Below, in pieces: positions 31,802 through 40,351 of a DNA stretch of 64,000 bases. The notes beneath the pieces are model-generated. The model searched no databases. It saw only the letters and a list, made by a program, of their open reading frames with translations, and was not told the origin of the DNA. The stretch spans positions 1 to 64,000 of the forward strand of contig NZ_FTNT01000007.1 in assembly GCF_900156495.1 (NCBI RefSeq). The letters run 5' to 3'. The translations under genes and the position numbers were made by a program. The stretch comes from Williamsia sterculiae. GTDB lineage: Bacteria; Actinomycetota; Actinomycetes; Mycobacteriales; Mycobacteriaceae. The stretch's first letter is position 1. Each line of letters begins with the position of its first letter.

Positions 31802-32833
31802 GTGGCTACCGTGGGCATCCTGACCTCCGGAGGCGACTGCCCTGGTCTGAACGCCGTGATCCGAGGTGCGGTCCTCAAGGGTGAGACGGTGTACGGCCAG
31901 CGATTCGTCGGCTTCCTGGACGGGTGGCGCGGATTGATCGAGGGTGAGGTGATGCCGCTCGACCGCAGTTCGGTCCGCGGTCTGTCCCACGAGGGCGGCA
32001 CCATTCTGGGCACCAGCCGGGTGGGGCCCTACACCGATCCGCACGGTGGTGCCGAGAACATCGCCAAGGTCCTCGACACACTGCAGGTCGACGCCGTGAT
32101 CGCCATCGGTGGTGAGGGGACGGCGTCGGCGGCCAAACGCCTCTACGCCGACGGCATCAACATCGTCGGTGTCCCCAAGACCATCGACAACGACCTCGAC
32201 GCCACCGACTACACGTTCGGTTTCGACACCGCGGTGGAGATCGCCACCGAGGCGATCGACCGACTGCGGACCACCGGCAACTCGCACAAGCGGTGCATGG
32301 TGTTGGAGGTCATGGGTCGCCACGCCGGCTGGATCGCGCTCTACTCGGGTATCGCGGGCGGCGCGCACGCCATCCTGATCCCGGAGCAACCGGAGAGTCT
32401 CGACCAGATCTGCGCCTGGGTCACCAGCGTGAAGGATCGCGGTCGGTCGCCCATGGTGGTGGTCGCCGAGGGCTTCCGCTTGCCGGACATGGACAGCGCG
32501 CACTCCACCAAGGGACTCGACGGGTTCAACCGCCCGCGGTTGGGCGGGGTCGCCGAGGTTCTCGCTCCGCTGCTCGAGGAGCGCACCGGTATCGAGACCA
32601 GGGCCACCGTCCTCGGGCACATCCAGCGCGGCGGTTCGCCCACCGGATTCGACCGGGTGCTGGCCACTCGGCTGGGGATGGCGGTCACCGACCTGGTCGC
32701 GGAGAAGGGGTGGGGCCACATGGTGGCCCTCCGTGGCACCGACATCGTCCGCGTCGGCTTCGACGAGGCGCTGGCCAATCACAAGACGGTGCCCGTCGAC
32801 CAGTATCAGGAGATCCGCGTCATCTTCGGGTGA
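31802..32833 (+). CDS. pfkA: 6-phosphofructokinase
   Basis: This 343-residue phosphofructokinase makes fructose 1,6-bisphosphate in glycolysis. [15 protein letters not shown] opens the protein, [15 protein letters not shown] (~residue 103) has Gly at the position that allows ATP, and [20 protein letters not shown] (~residue 123) has Lys where classical ATP enzymes have Gly. The Gly-plus-Lys pair is the actinobacterial 'group III' ATP-dependent type, not the PPi-dependent one. GTG 31802 is preceded by AGGAG. A TACATT box at 31727 would give a ~60-nt leader. It lies between gatA and gatB as in M. tuberculosis. Confidence 0.94.
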   Translation: MATVGILTSGGDCPGLNAVIRGAVLKGETVYGQRFVGFLDGWRGLIEGEVMPLDRSSVRGLSHEGGTILGTSRVGPYTDPHGGAENIAKVLDTLQVDAVIAIGGEGTASAAKRLYADGINIVGVPKTIDNDLDATDYTFGFDTAVEIATEAIDRLRTTGNSHKRCMVLEVMGRHAGWIALYSGIAGGAHAILIPEQPESLDQICAWVTSVKDRGRSPMVVVAEGFRLPDMDSAHSTKGLDGFNRPRLGGVAEVLAPLLEERTGIETRATVLGHIQRGGSPTGFDRVLATRLGMAVTDLVAEKGWGHMVALRGTDIVRVGFDEALANHKTVPVDQYQEIRVIFG

Positions 32834-32872
32834 GTGGGTTCGCCGGGCTGAGGCGGGCACGGGGGCGACGGA

Positions 32873-32878
32873 TAAACT
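32873..32878 (+). promoter_or_regulatory. -10-like box before gatB
   Basis: TAAACT lies 7 nt before ATG 32886. Confidence 0.42.
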
Positions 32879-32885
32879 GGTCCGC

Positions 32886-34388
32886 ATGACTGCAGCGACC
32901 GTCGACCTGCTCGACTACTCCGACGTCATCCGTGACTTCGATCCGGTCCTCGGTATGGAGGTGCATGTCGAGCTCGGTACCGCCACCAAGATGTTCTGTG
33001 GCTGCCCGACCACTTTCGGCGGCGCACCCAACTCACACGTCTGCCCGGTGTGCATCGGGTTGCCCGGATCGCTGCCGGTGGTCAACGCCAAGGCCATCGA
33101 GTCGGCGATCCGGATCGGACTGGCGCTGAACTGCTCGATCCGGCCGTCGTCGGTGTTCGCGCGGAAGAACTATTTCTACCCGGACCAGCCGAAGAACTAC
33201 CAGATCTCGCAGTACGACGAGCCGATCGCCCACGACGGCTACCTCGACGTGGTCCTGACCGACGGCACCACGTGGCGGGTGGAGATCGAGCGCGCACACA
33301 TGGAAGAGGACACCGGCAAGTCGTTGCACATCGGTGGCACCGGGCGCATCGCGGGATCCGATCACTCGTTGCTCGACTACAACCGCGCCGGGGTGCCGCT
33401 GGTGGAGATCGTCACCCGTCCCATCGAGGGTGCGGGTGAACGCGCGCCCGAAGTGGCCCGCGCCTACGTGACCGCATTGCGTGACCTGCTCTCCGCGCTC
33501 GACGTATCCGACGTGCGGATGGACCAGGGGTCTCTGCGCTGCGACGCCAACGTGTCGCTGATGCCCAAGGGCGCAAGCGAATTCGGAACCCGCTCGGAGA
33601 CCAAGAACGTCAACAGCCTACGCAGCGTCGAGGTCGCGGTGCGCTACGAGATGTGCAGGCAGGGCGCGGTGTTGAAGGCCGGCGGTGAGGTGGTGCAGGA
33701 GACCAGGCACTTCCAGGAGACCGACGGCACCACGTCACCCGGGCGTCGCAAGGAGACCGCCGAGGACTACCGCTACTTCCCGGAGCCGGATCTGCCGCCG
33801 GTGCAGCCGGCCCAGGAGTGGGTCGACGAGCTGGCGACCACGCTGCCGGAGCTGCCGTGGCTGCGCCGCGCCCGGATACAGCACGACTGGGGCGTGTCGG
33901 ACGAGGTGATGCGCGACCTGGTCAACCTGGGCGCGATCGACCTCATCATCGCGACCGTCGACGCCGGCGCCGACGCCGAGTCCGCCCGCGGTTGGTGGGT
34001 GTCGTTCCTGGCCCAGCAGGCCAATTCACGTCAGGTGGAGCTGGCCGACCTGCCCATCACCCCGGCGCAGGTGGCGACCGTGATCGGGATGGTCGCCGAG
34101 AAGAAGTTGACCAACAAGCTCGCGCAACAGGTGATAGCCGGTGTGCTGGATGGTGAGGGCGAACCCGAACAGGTGGTCGCCGACCGTGGGTTGGAGGTGG
34201 TGCGCGACGACTCGGCGCTGCAGCGGGCCGTCGACGACGCCCTGGCCGCCAACCCCGACATCGCCGAGAAGATCCGCGGTGGCAAGGTTCAGGCCGCGGG
34301 CAAGATCGTCGGCGACGTGATGAAGGCAACGCGCGGTCAAGCTGACGCCGCGCGGGTCAAGGAGATGGTGTTGGCCGCGTGTGGGTAG
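32886..34388 (+). CDS. gatB: Asp-tRNA(Asn)/Glu-tRNA(Gln) amidotransferase subunit B
   Basis: This 500-residue GatB phosphorylates and amidates Glu-tRNA(Gln). [20 protein letters not shown] (~residue 22) and [20 protein letters not shown] provide the zinc-binding Cys residues. [20 protein letters not shown] and [13 protein letters not shown] follow. The C-terminal tail/YqeY domain, which contacts the tRNA, runs from ~350. Length normal. It has its own -10-like box and is separated from gatCA by the insert and pfkA, so the complex is encoded at two sites. Confidence 0.96.
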   Translation: MTAATVDLLDYSDVIRDFDPVLGMEVHVELGTATKMFCGCPTTFGGAPNSHVCPVCIGLPGSLPVVNAKAIESAIRIGLALNCSIRPSSVFARKNYFYPDQPKNYQISQYDEPIAHDGYLDVVLTDGTTWRVEIERAHMEEDTGKSLHIGGTGRIAGSDHSLLDYNRAGVPLVEIVTRPIEGAGERAPEVARAYVTALRDLLSALDVSDVRMDQGSLRCDANVSLMPKGASEFGTRSETKNVNSLRSVEVAVRYEMCRQGAVLKAGGEVVQETRHFQETDGTTSPGRRKETAEDYRYFPEPDLPPVQPAQEWVDELATTLPELPWLRRARIQHDWGVSDEVMRDLVNLGAIDLIIATVDAGADAESARGWWVSFLAQQANSRQVELADLPITPAQVATVIGMVAEKKLTNKLAQQVIAGVLDGEGEPEQVVADRGLEVVRDDSALQRAVDDALAANPDIAEKIRGGKVQAAGKIVGDVMKATRGQADAARVKEMVLAACG

Positions 34389-34454
34389 CGCCAGCACCCG
34401 ACGAGACGGGCCTCCGGGTCGCTTGCCTGAGCTGAATCCTCTTCTCGCGGTGGG

Positions 34455-35612
34455 TCAGCCCCGCCCCACGCGGTCCGTGGCCGAGGCCGCAGCCATGACA
34501 GCGCTGTTGATCGAGATCTCGCCCCGCATTCCGGGTGCCGCCACCATGTCGCCGATCAGATACACCCCATGACCCCGGTCGACGGTTGGGCGATCGTGCC
34601 ACGTCCGGCCGGGCAGATCGAGGGCTCCGGTACGACCCTTGGCGATGGCCGTGCGATGCCACGCTGCGCGTTCTCGCCAGTTCGGTAGTGCCTGCTCGGC
34701 GAACGCGCCCAGACGTTCGTGAGCGGCGGCGTGGGTCTCCCCGTGTCGAACGGGCATCTGCAACTGGTACAACGCAGATCCCTCGGGCGCCACCGAAGAG
34801 TCCTGCATGCTGTAGCTCTCGTGAAATCCTCCCTCGTCCAGGTCGAAGACGAGGTTGATGTCTCGGCGATCGCGTGGAACGGCGACATCGAGCAGGGCGG
34901 CGTGACCGCTGGTCCCGGTCAGCGACTCGTCGCCGAGGAGCCGGGCGGCCGCGGCGAGCTCGGTGGCCACGATGACCGGGCCGTCAGTCGGTAACGTGTC
35001 CAGTCGCGTCCCCGTGTGCAGCTCGACTCCGAGTTCGGCGGCACGGCGAGCCATCCGGTCGATGACGGTCTGCCAACCGCCCCGCACCCACCGGATGGCC
35101 GGAACGTTCGGACCGAGCACCCGTTGAAAGAGCTCCCACACGAACGCCGCCGAGAGGCGACCGGTGTCAGCGTCGTAGGTCACCACCGAGATGGCGTTGG
35201 CGATCTGGTGTGCCGTGCCTTCGCCCCAGCGGTCGGAGGCCCAGCTGTGGAAGTCGACGTCCACCGGAGCGGTGAGCCACTTGTGTGCCTGCGCCCGCAG
35301 CATCGGCACCGGTGGCAGGGCGCGGATGCGGCCGCCCGCACGAAAATGCAGGAGCGTGGCCATGGTCAAGGGACTCGGCCACCCGAGTCCCTGCACGAAG
35401 CCGCGCTTCTTCAGCCACGTGTAGTGCGGACCGTCCGCGTAGAACACGTGTGCGCCCTCGTGCGCCACGTAGGGCGGTGCGGTGGCGCGTCCGCGACCGC
35501 CCAGCCGATCATGCGCTTCGTACAGGTGCACCGGAACATCGGCTTCCGCGCAGGCGATGGCGGCGGTCAGGCCGGCCAGACCACCTCCGATGACGGTGAT
35601 GGGATGTGCCAC
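34455..35612 (-). CDS. FAD-dependent oxidoreductase (phytoene desaturase/amine oxidase-like)
   Basis: This 385-residue flavoprotein has the dinucleotide-binding start ITVIGGGLAGLTAAIACA, then EAHDRLGGRGRA binding FAD, and the C-terminal FAD motif GVYLIGDMVAAPGMRGEISI. It belongs to the broad phytoene desaturase/protoporphyrinogen oxidase-like fold. No carotenoid genes are near, so the substrate is unknown. GTG 35612 follows AAGGAGA with an 8-nt gap, a good ribosome-binding site. It lies 29 bp after the TetR gene on the same strand and is probably controlled by it. This pair is not part of the mycobacterial core order. Confidence 0.8.
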   Translation of the reverse strand: MAHPITVIGGGLAGLTAAIACAEADVPVHLYEAHDRLGGRGRATAPPYVAHEGAHVFYADGPHYTWLKKRGFVQGLGWPSPLTMATLLHFRAGGRIRALPPVPMLRAQAHKWLTAPVDVDFHSWASDRWGEGTAHQIANAISVVTYDADTGRLSAAFVWELFQRVLGPNVPAIRWVRGGWQTVIDRMARRAAELGVELHTGTRLDTLPTDGPVIVATELAAAARLLGDESLTGTSGHAALLDVAVPRDRRDINLVFDLDEGGFHESYSMQDSSVAPEGSALYQLQMPVRHGETHAAAHERLGAFAEQALPNWRERAAWHRTAIAKGRTGALDLPGRTWHDRPTVDRGHGVYLIGDMVAAPGMRGEISINSAVMAAASATDRVGRG

Positions 35613-35641
35613 GGTCTTCGTCTCCTTTGGTGAGGTTCAGG

Positions 35642-36295
35642 TCAGGGCTGTGATGTCAGGCGAGCGGCGATGGTCTGCGCAAGGGCGCGTAGGTACCGTT
35701 CGGCGTCGATGCCGGAGGGATGCAGGCCGCCGTATGCGTCGCTCTCCACCCAGAACTGGCTGACGGCACTGAGGACCACCACCGCCAGGGCGTCCCAGTC
35801 CTGGTCTCCGGCGCTCGGGCCGGACAGTTCGGCCAGGCCGCGGGCGATCGCGCCGAGTGCGAGCTGAAATTCCTTCTTGCGGAATACTTCCAGTGCATCG
35901 GGGGGAACGGAATTGTCTCGGAAGAGGATGCGACTGACATCGCGGTCGTGCTCCAGGCGACCGAGCCCCACCCGGCACAACAGCATGATCGTGTCGACCA
36001 GATCGGCATCGGGTGCGATCTGGGCCACGAGTGTGGTGACCGAGAAGTCCGGGTCGAAATACACGGCCCATTCACCCCGGTCGGCCAAGGTCTCCTCGAT
36101 GGCCGCGTACAGCAGTTGATCCTTGGATCGAAAGTGTCTGTACAGCGATCCTGAGCCGGCAGACAGCCCCGCGGCGCTCTCGATCTGCGCGATCGTCGTG
36201 GCCGCATAACCGCGTTCACCGAACAGCCGAAGGGCCTCGGTGATGATTCGCCGCCGTGTGCTGGGGATCGCGCACCTCCACGTGCCTGCAAGCAA
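35642..36295 (-). CDS. TetR family transcriptional regulator (TTG start)
   Basis: This 217-residue TetR regulator has the helix-turn-helix at ~16-60: RRRIITEALRLFGERGYAAT, then IESAAGLSAGSGSLYRHF. The remaining ~150 residues are the ligand-binding part. The only standard in-frame start is TTG 36295, since a TGA stops the frame five codons upstream. That start lies inside the 22-bp palindrome at 36287-36308. Binding there would cover the start codon, so autorepression of itself and the downstream FAD oxidoreductase is the natural reading. Confidence 0.85.
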   Translation of the reverse strand: MLAGTWRCAIPSTRRRIITEALRLFGERGYAATTIAQIESAAGLSAGSGSLYRHFRSKDQLLYAAIEETLADRGEWAVYFDPDFSVTTLVAQIAPDADLVDTIMLLCRVGLGRLEHDRDVSRILFRDNSVPPDALEVFRKKEFQLALGAIARGLAELSGPSAGDQDWDALAVVVLSAVSQFWVESDAYGGLHPSGIDAERYLRALAQTIAARLTSQP

Positions 36296-36308
36296 GTACT
36301 TGCTTGCA
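36287..36308. promoter_or_regulatory. Perfect 22-bp palindrome, probable TetR operator
   Basis: The half-site TGCAAGCAAGT (36287-36297) is repeated exactly as its reverse complement at 36298-36308. It overlaps the TTG start of the TetR gene. Its size and two-fold symmetry fit a TetR dimer site. It is 162 bp from the divergent transporter gene, so joint control is possible but less direct. Confidence 0.75.
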
Positions 36309-36457
36309 TATCAGCTGACCACATGTCGGCCGCCGCGCGCAAGGGTCTGCCGACCCGATCTCCGGCGATCGCGCGAGACACTCCGGTGCAGGTGCGGTGG
36401 AAGTCGAAGAATTACATGCGCTTGGTCAGCCTTAACAGTGCGGTAACGGGCCGACCC

Positions 36458-36463
36458 TAGTTT
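36458..36463 (+). promoter_or_regulatory. -10-like box before the dicarboxylate transporter
   Basis: TAGTTT ends 6 nt before ATG 36470. Confidence 0.38.
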
Positions 36464-36469
36464 CGCTGC

Positions 36470-37843
36470 ATGGCAACCACGACCACGCCACCGGACGAGG
36501 AGACGACCTCGTCGGCGAACAAGTCTCCCTGGTACACCTCGCTGTTCTTGCAGCTGCTGGTGGCGATCGTGGCCGGCATTATGGTCGGCTGGTTGTGGCC
36601 GGATCTGGGCAGCAACGTCAAACCGTTGGCCGATGGCTTCATCAAGCTGATCAAGATGTTGATCGCGCCGATCATCTTCTGCACCGTGGTGCTGGGTATT
36701 GCACATGTGGGGGATCTGAAGGCTGTCGGCCGAATAGGAGTCAAGGCCCTCATCTACTTCGAGGCGGTGACCACCTTCGCATTGCTGTTCGGTCTGGTGG
36801 TCGGAAACATCGTCAAGCCCGGCGCCGGGTTCAGTGTCGACCCAGCGACTCTGGCGGGTGGCGCGGACGCGGTCGCGAAGAAGACCGAGGACGGCGAATT
36901 GCCGCACACCGTCGAATTCCTGTTGAGCATCATCCCGACATCGGTGTTCTCGGCGTTCGCCGAGAACGCTCTGCTGCAGGTGCTGTTCTTCGCGGTGTTG
37001 TTCGGGCTGGCGCTGGCCAAGCTGGGGGAGAAGGGGCCGCCGGTGGTCCTCGAGTTGGTCGACCACCTGAGCAACATCTTCTTCACCATCATCGGCTGGA
37101 TCATGCGGTTGGCGCCGCTGGGTGCTTTCGGGGCCATGGCCTACATCATCGGCCAGTACGGGATCGGCTCCCTGGCCAGCTACGGCAAACTCATCGGGGC
37201 GTGCTACCTCGCGGCGGTGCTGTTCATCCTGATCCTCGGTGCTGTCGCGTGGTTCCTGGCGGGAGTGAACCTGTGGAGGTTTCTCGTCTACATCAAGGAC
37301 GAGGTCTTCCTGGCGTTGGGCACGGCGTCCACGGAGGTCGTCCTGCCGCGCATCATGACCAAACTGAACAATGCCGGTTGCTCGCGCACCACGACGGGGC
37401 TCGTCATACCGACCGGGTATTCGTTCAACCTCGACGGCGCCACCCTCTATCTGTCGATCTGCATACTCTTCCTCGCCCAGGCGCTCGGGGTGGATCTCAG
37501 CATCGGTGAGCAGATCACCGCCGTCCTGATCCTGATGCTCACATCGAAAGGTATGGCCGGTGTACCCGGATCGTCGTTCCTGGCGCTGTCGGCCACGGTC
37601 GCCGCGATCGGGCACGGCGCCATCCCGGTGGCCGCGGTGGCCCTGTTGCTCGGCGCCGATCGCATCATGGACTCGATGCGGGTCTCGGTGAACCTGCTGG
37701 GCAATTGCATCGCGACATTCGTCGTGGCCAATTGGGAGGGTCAGCTCGACAAGGACCGCATGCGTAGGGTCCTCAGCGGCGAGTACGTCCCACCGCTCGA
37801 CGAGGTCGACCCGAAGAGCGGTCCGCCGGTCGCGGTGCACTGA
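36470..37843 (+). CDS. Dicarboxylate:cation symporter (DAACS, DctA-like)
   Basis: This 457-residue transporter of the DAACS family takes up C4-dicarboxylates or acidic amino acids with cations. It has eight or so membrane segments and re-entrant loops: SLFLQLLVAIVAGIMVGWLWP, LIKMLIAPIIFCTVVLGIA, TASTEVVLPRIM (serine-rich loop, here GTASTEVVL), GLVIPTGYSFNLDGATLYLS (the NLDG motif), and GVPGSSFLAL. The sequence matches DctA more than GltP, but specificity needs testing. It is divergent from the TetR gene and stands alone. Confidence 0.88.
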   Translation: MATTTTPPDEETTSSANKSPWYTSLFLQLLVAIVAGIMVGWLWPDLGSNVKPLADGFIKLIKMLIAPIIFCTVVLGIAHVGDLKAVGRIGVKALIYFEAVTTFALLFGLVVGNIVKPGAGFSVDPATLAGGADAVAKKTEDGELPHTVEFLLSIIPTSVFSAFAENALLQVLFFAVLFGLALAKLGEKGPPVVLELVDHLSNIFFTIIGWIMRLAPLGAFGAMAYIIGQYGIGSLASYGKLIGACYLAAVLFILILGAVAWFLAGVNLWRFLVYIKDEVFLALGTASTEVVLPRIMTKLNNAGCSRTTTGLVIPTGYSFNLDGATLYLSICILFLAQALGVDLSIGEQITAVLILMLTSKGMAGVPGSSFLALSATVAAIGHGAIPVAAVALLLGADRIMDSMRVSVNLLGNCIATFVVANWEGQLDKDRMRRVLSGEYVPPLDEVDPKSGPPVAVH

Positions 37844-37882
37844 CCCGATCGCAGCGGCAGAGGGCCGCGGGCACGGTTGAGG

Positions 37883-39022
37883 TCAGATGCGGTTCTCCGA
37901 ACCACTCGGAACCGGGAGGCGGATCACTCGGTCATCGGTCTGTCCCGGTGAGCCGTATTGCTTGTTGACCGTCCCCACCTGGACCACGCCGTTGCCCACC
38001 GCGGCCATCCGGCCCAGCGCTCCGTAGCGTTTGTCGAGCACCACGGTGGGTGCGGTCACCGTCGGACGGTCCCGGGTCGGCTCCGGCAGAGCCTCGACGT
38101 GCTGGGTGCGCGCGGTGGACACCAGGACCGCGCCGTTGGTCGCCGCACAACCCGCGACCATCGGTTTGTCGGGCCAGGTCCACAACGTCTTGCCGATCCC
38201 CGCCGACGAGAGGAGTTGCAACCGATCCTCGTCGGACAGTTGATCGGTGAGATAGATGCTGCCGGTGGTGGCGTTGCGGCACAGCGAGGCGTCCGCGCCG
38301 ATACCCGACGACAACACCCGCGGTGGTGTCGAGGCGTCGGAGTTCAGCGACGTCGTGGACAGGACTTTCCCCGCCAGCGACGACGGGTCGCTCGCCGCGG
38401 CGGGGTTACCGGCATTTCCGGTCGCGACCCACAGCTCATTCGGCTTGACGAACAACAGCGAACCGCCGTTTCCGCTGGCGCCTTTCGGAATTCCGGTCAG
38501 GATCGGTTTGGGCACATCGCCGGGGGCGATCCGCACCACCCTGTTGTCGCTCGGGGTGCTGATCAGGGCGTAGATCAACTGGTCCTGTGCGTAGCTGGGG
38601 GAAGGTCGGAAGTCCAGCAGTCCGCCGTCCCCGGAGCTGTCCACCGGAATGGTCGCGAGCACCTTCTTGGGGCCGTTGCGTGAGGCCTGGATGATCTTCC
38701 CGGTCGTCCGCTCGGCGACGACGGTGCTGGTGCCGTCCGCGTCACCGGGCAGCACCCCCGTGGTCGCGTCCAGGCAGGTCGCGATCACCGCGGGGTCGGG
38801 ATCCACGCAGGGTCCGGTAGGCGGTGGCCCCTCGGGCTGTTGCGGCTGGGTGGGCGTCGGCTGTGGTGTCGACATCGGCGGGGCCTGGGTGTTGGCCGAG
38901 AACGGTCCGGCGCTCTCTGAACGGTCGGCATCGCCGAAGTCGGCGCACCCGCCGACCAGCGCGGCGGCGAGGAGTATCGCGGCGACCAACCACGTGGTGG
39001 GGTGTGATCGGTCGGAGCGCAT
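37883..39022 (-). CDS. Sugar dehydrogenase-like beta-propeller lipoprotein (LppZ-type)
   Basis: This 379-residue lipoprotein has a signal peptide with the lipobox LVGGC (Cys ~26), a Pro/Gln/Thr-rich linker to ~70, and a soluble domain resembling glucose/sorbosone dehydrogenase propellers. Examples are LDFRPSPSYAQDQLIYALIS, PKGASGNGGSLLFVKPNELW and GDASLCRNATTG-like segments (GADASLCRNATTGSIYL). It matches LppZ (Rv3006) by position. PQQ-binding residues cannot be confirmed, so catalysis is uncertain. It would sit on the outer face of the plasma membrane. Confidence 0.78.
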   Translation of the reverse strand: MRSDRSHPTTWLVAAILLAAALVGGCADFGDADRSESAGPFSANTQAPPMSTPQPTPTQPQQPEGPPPTGPCVDPDPAVIATCLDATTGVLPGDADGTSTVVAERTTGKIIQASRNGPKKVLATIPVDSSGDGGLLDFRPSPSYAQDQLIYALISTPSDNRVVRIAPGDVPKPILTGIPKGASGNGGSLLFVKPNELWVATGNAGNPAAASDPSSLAGKVLSTTSLNSDASTPPRVLSSGIGADASLCRNATTGSIYLTDQLSDEDRLQLLSSAGIGKTLWTWPDKPMVAGCAATNGAVLVSTARTQHVEALPEPTRDRPTVTAPTVVLDKRYGALGRMAAVGNGVVQVGTVNKQYGSPGQTDDRVIRLPVPSGSENRI

Positions 39023-39028
39023 GGCGCC

Positions 39029-39034
39029 AGGTTA
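39029..39034 (-). promoter_or_regulatory. -10-like box for the LppZ-type gene
   Basis: TAACCT on the minus strand, 6 nt before the ATG at 39022. Confidence 0.4.
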
Positions 39035-39101
39035 GACAATCCCGGACGACAGGGTGGTCACGCACCGGCGCGGCTGCCGTGGTCTGCCAGGTCTCTGGCC
39101 G

Positions 39102-39107
39102 TATGGT
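39102..39107 (+). promoter_or_regulatory. -10-like box before the DoxX gene
   Basis: TATGGT lies 7 nt before GTG 39115 and overlaps the alternative ATG at 39103, so it favours the GTG start. Confidence 0.4.
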
Positions 39108-39114
39108 CGGACCC

Positions 39115-40308
39115 GTGAGCCGAGACGATCGCGACGCGACCAGGGGATCGAGTCCCTACGACGAACCGACCGACGCCATCTCCACCACAGGAGGCGCGGG
39201 CTCGGACGGCACGGGGTCCGAGGACTCGGGTGTGGTCGGTTTCGCGCCGTACCGTCGCGGCGGTACCGGGCACGCCGACGCCGGTACCGGTACCGGACGT
39301 GCGGAAGAAATTGCCGACGAGGACGAGACCTCCCAGATCCCGTCCCGCGAGCACGCGGGTCACGACGCGGGTGGGGACCCCTCCACGGTCGCCTTCTCGA
39401 GCGGGAGTTCCGACCCTGACACAGCCCACACGGACACCTCCGACGACACGCGGCAGCACGAACGGTCCCGCACCGACCGCACCGATCGGGATGCGTTCCA
39501 CCGCGAGCACGCGCGTCGATACTCCCGTCCGGACACCGCAGCCGCGGACGACACCCGTACCCAAGCCATCGAGACCGACCCCGACAACCCCGCCACCGAA
39601 GCGGTCGGCGCCGAGCACGACGACGCCGCCGGCAACCGTCGGTGGGGCAGGCGGCGCCGATCGCGCCCGGAGGACACCGGGACCGGCGAGCGCGGCGCGT
39701 CGGCCGACGACCTCGAGTCCGCCCGCCGGGCGGCCCGTCGGGGAACCACCGACCTCGGCATCCTGCTGCTGCGGGTGGCGGTGGGCCTCATTGCGATGGC
39801 GCACGGCGCCCAAAAGCTGTTCGGCTGGTGGAACGGCCCCAAGATCGGTGGTTTCTCGGACTTCTTGGTGAACTCGACCAACACCAACATCGGGTTCAAC
39901 CCGGATGCGGCCAAACCGCTCGCCATCGTCGGCGCATTGTCCGAAGGTCTGGGTGGTGTCATGTTGGTGCTCGGTCTGCTGACGCCGATCGCGGGTTCGG
40001 CCGTGCTGGGCACGATGCTGATAGCGGGTGCCTACAAGGCGACCCTCGCCGGAGGCGTGTGGTTCTTCGCCGCCGACCATGGCGGCAGCGGGATCGAGTA
40101 CGAGGCCTTGCTCGCCGTCGCCGCCGCCGCACTCATCCTCATGGGTCCCGGGCGCATCTCGCTCGACTTCGGCCGCGGTTGGGCCCGACGGCCGTTCGTC
40201 GGATCGGTGCTGTGGTTGATCATCGGGGTGGCCGCCGCGGTGGCCGTATGGATCCTGTTCAACGGTACCAACCCGTTCCACTCGCCGGGTAACCCCGCCT
40301 CGTCCTGA
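39115..40308 (+). CDS. DoxX family membrane protein with long charged N-terminus
   Basis: This ~397-residue protein has two parts. Residues 1-~215 are hydrophilic and rich in Asp, Thr, Arg and Gly, with no predicted fold. The C-terminal ~180 residues form a DoxX domain with four membrane segments: LLRVAVGLIAMAHGAQKLFGW, the GLGGVMLVLGLLTPIAG helix, EALLAVAAAALILMG, and VLWLIIGVAAAVAVWILF. Simple DoxX proteins are ~140 aa. Rv3005c, at the same position, belongs to a membrane oxidoreductase complex with SodA and SseA and is involved in thiol redox balance; transfer of that role here is inference. Confidence 0.78.
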   Translation: MSRDDRDATRGSSPYDEPTDAISTTGGAGSDGTGSEDSGVVGFAPYRRGGTGHADAGTGTGRAEEIADEDETSQIPSREHAGHDAGGDPSTVAFSSGSSDPDTAHTDTSDDTRQHERSRTDRTDRDAFHREHARRYSRPDTAAADDTRTQAIETDPDNPATEAVGAEHDDAAGNRRWGRRRRSRPEDTGTGERGASADDLESARRAARRGTTDLGILLLRVAVGLIAMAHGAQKLFGWWNGPKIGGFSDFLVNSTNTNIGFNPDAAKPLAIVGALSEGLGGVMLVLGLLTPIAGSAVLGTMLIAGAYKATLAGGVWFFAADHGGSGIEYEALLAVAAAALILMGPGRISLDFGRGWARRPFVGSVLWLIIGVAAAVAVWILFNGTNPFHSPGNPASS

Positions 40309-40351
40309 CGACGCGGGTCTGGTCGACCGTCGGCCGACCCCGTACCGGGTC

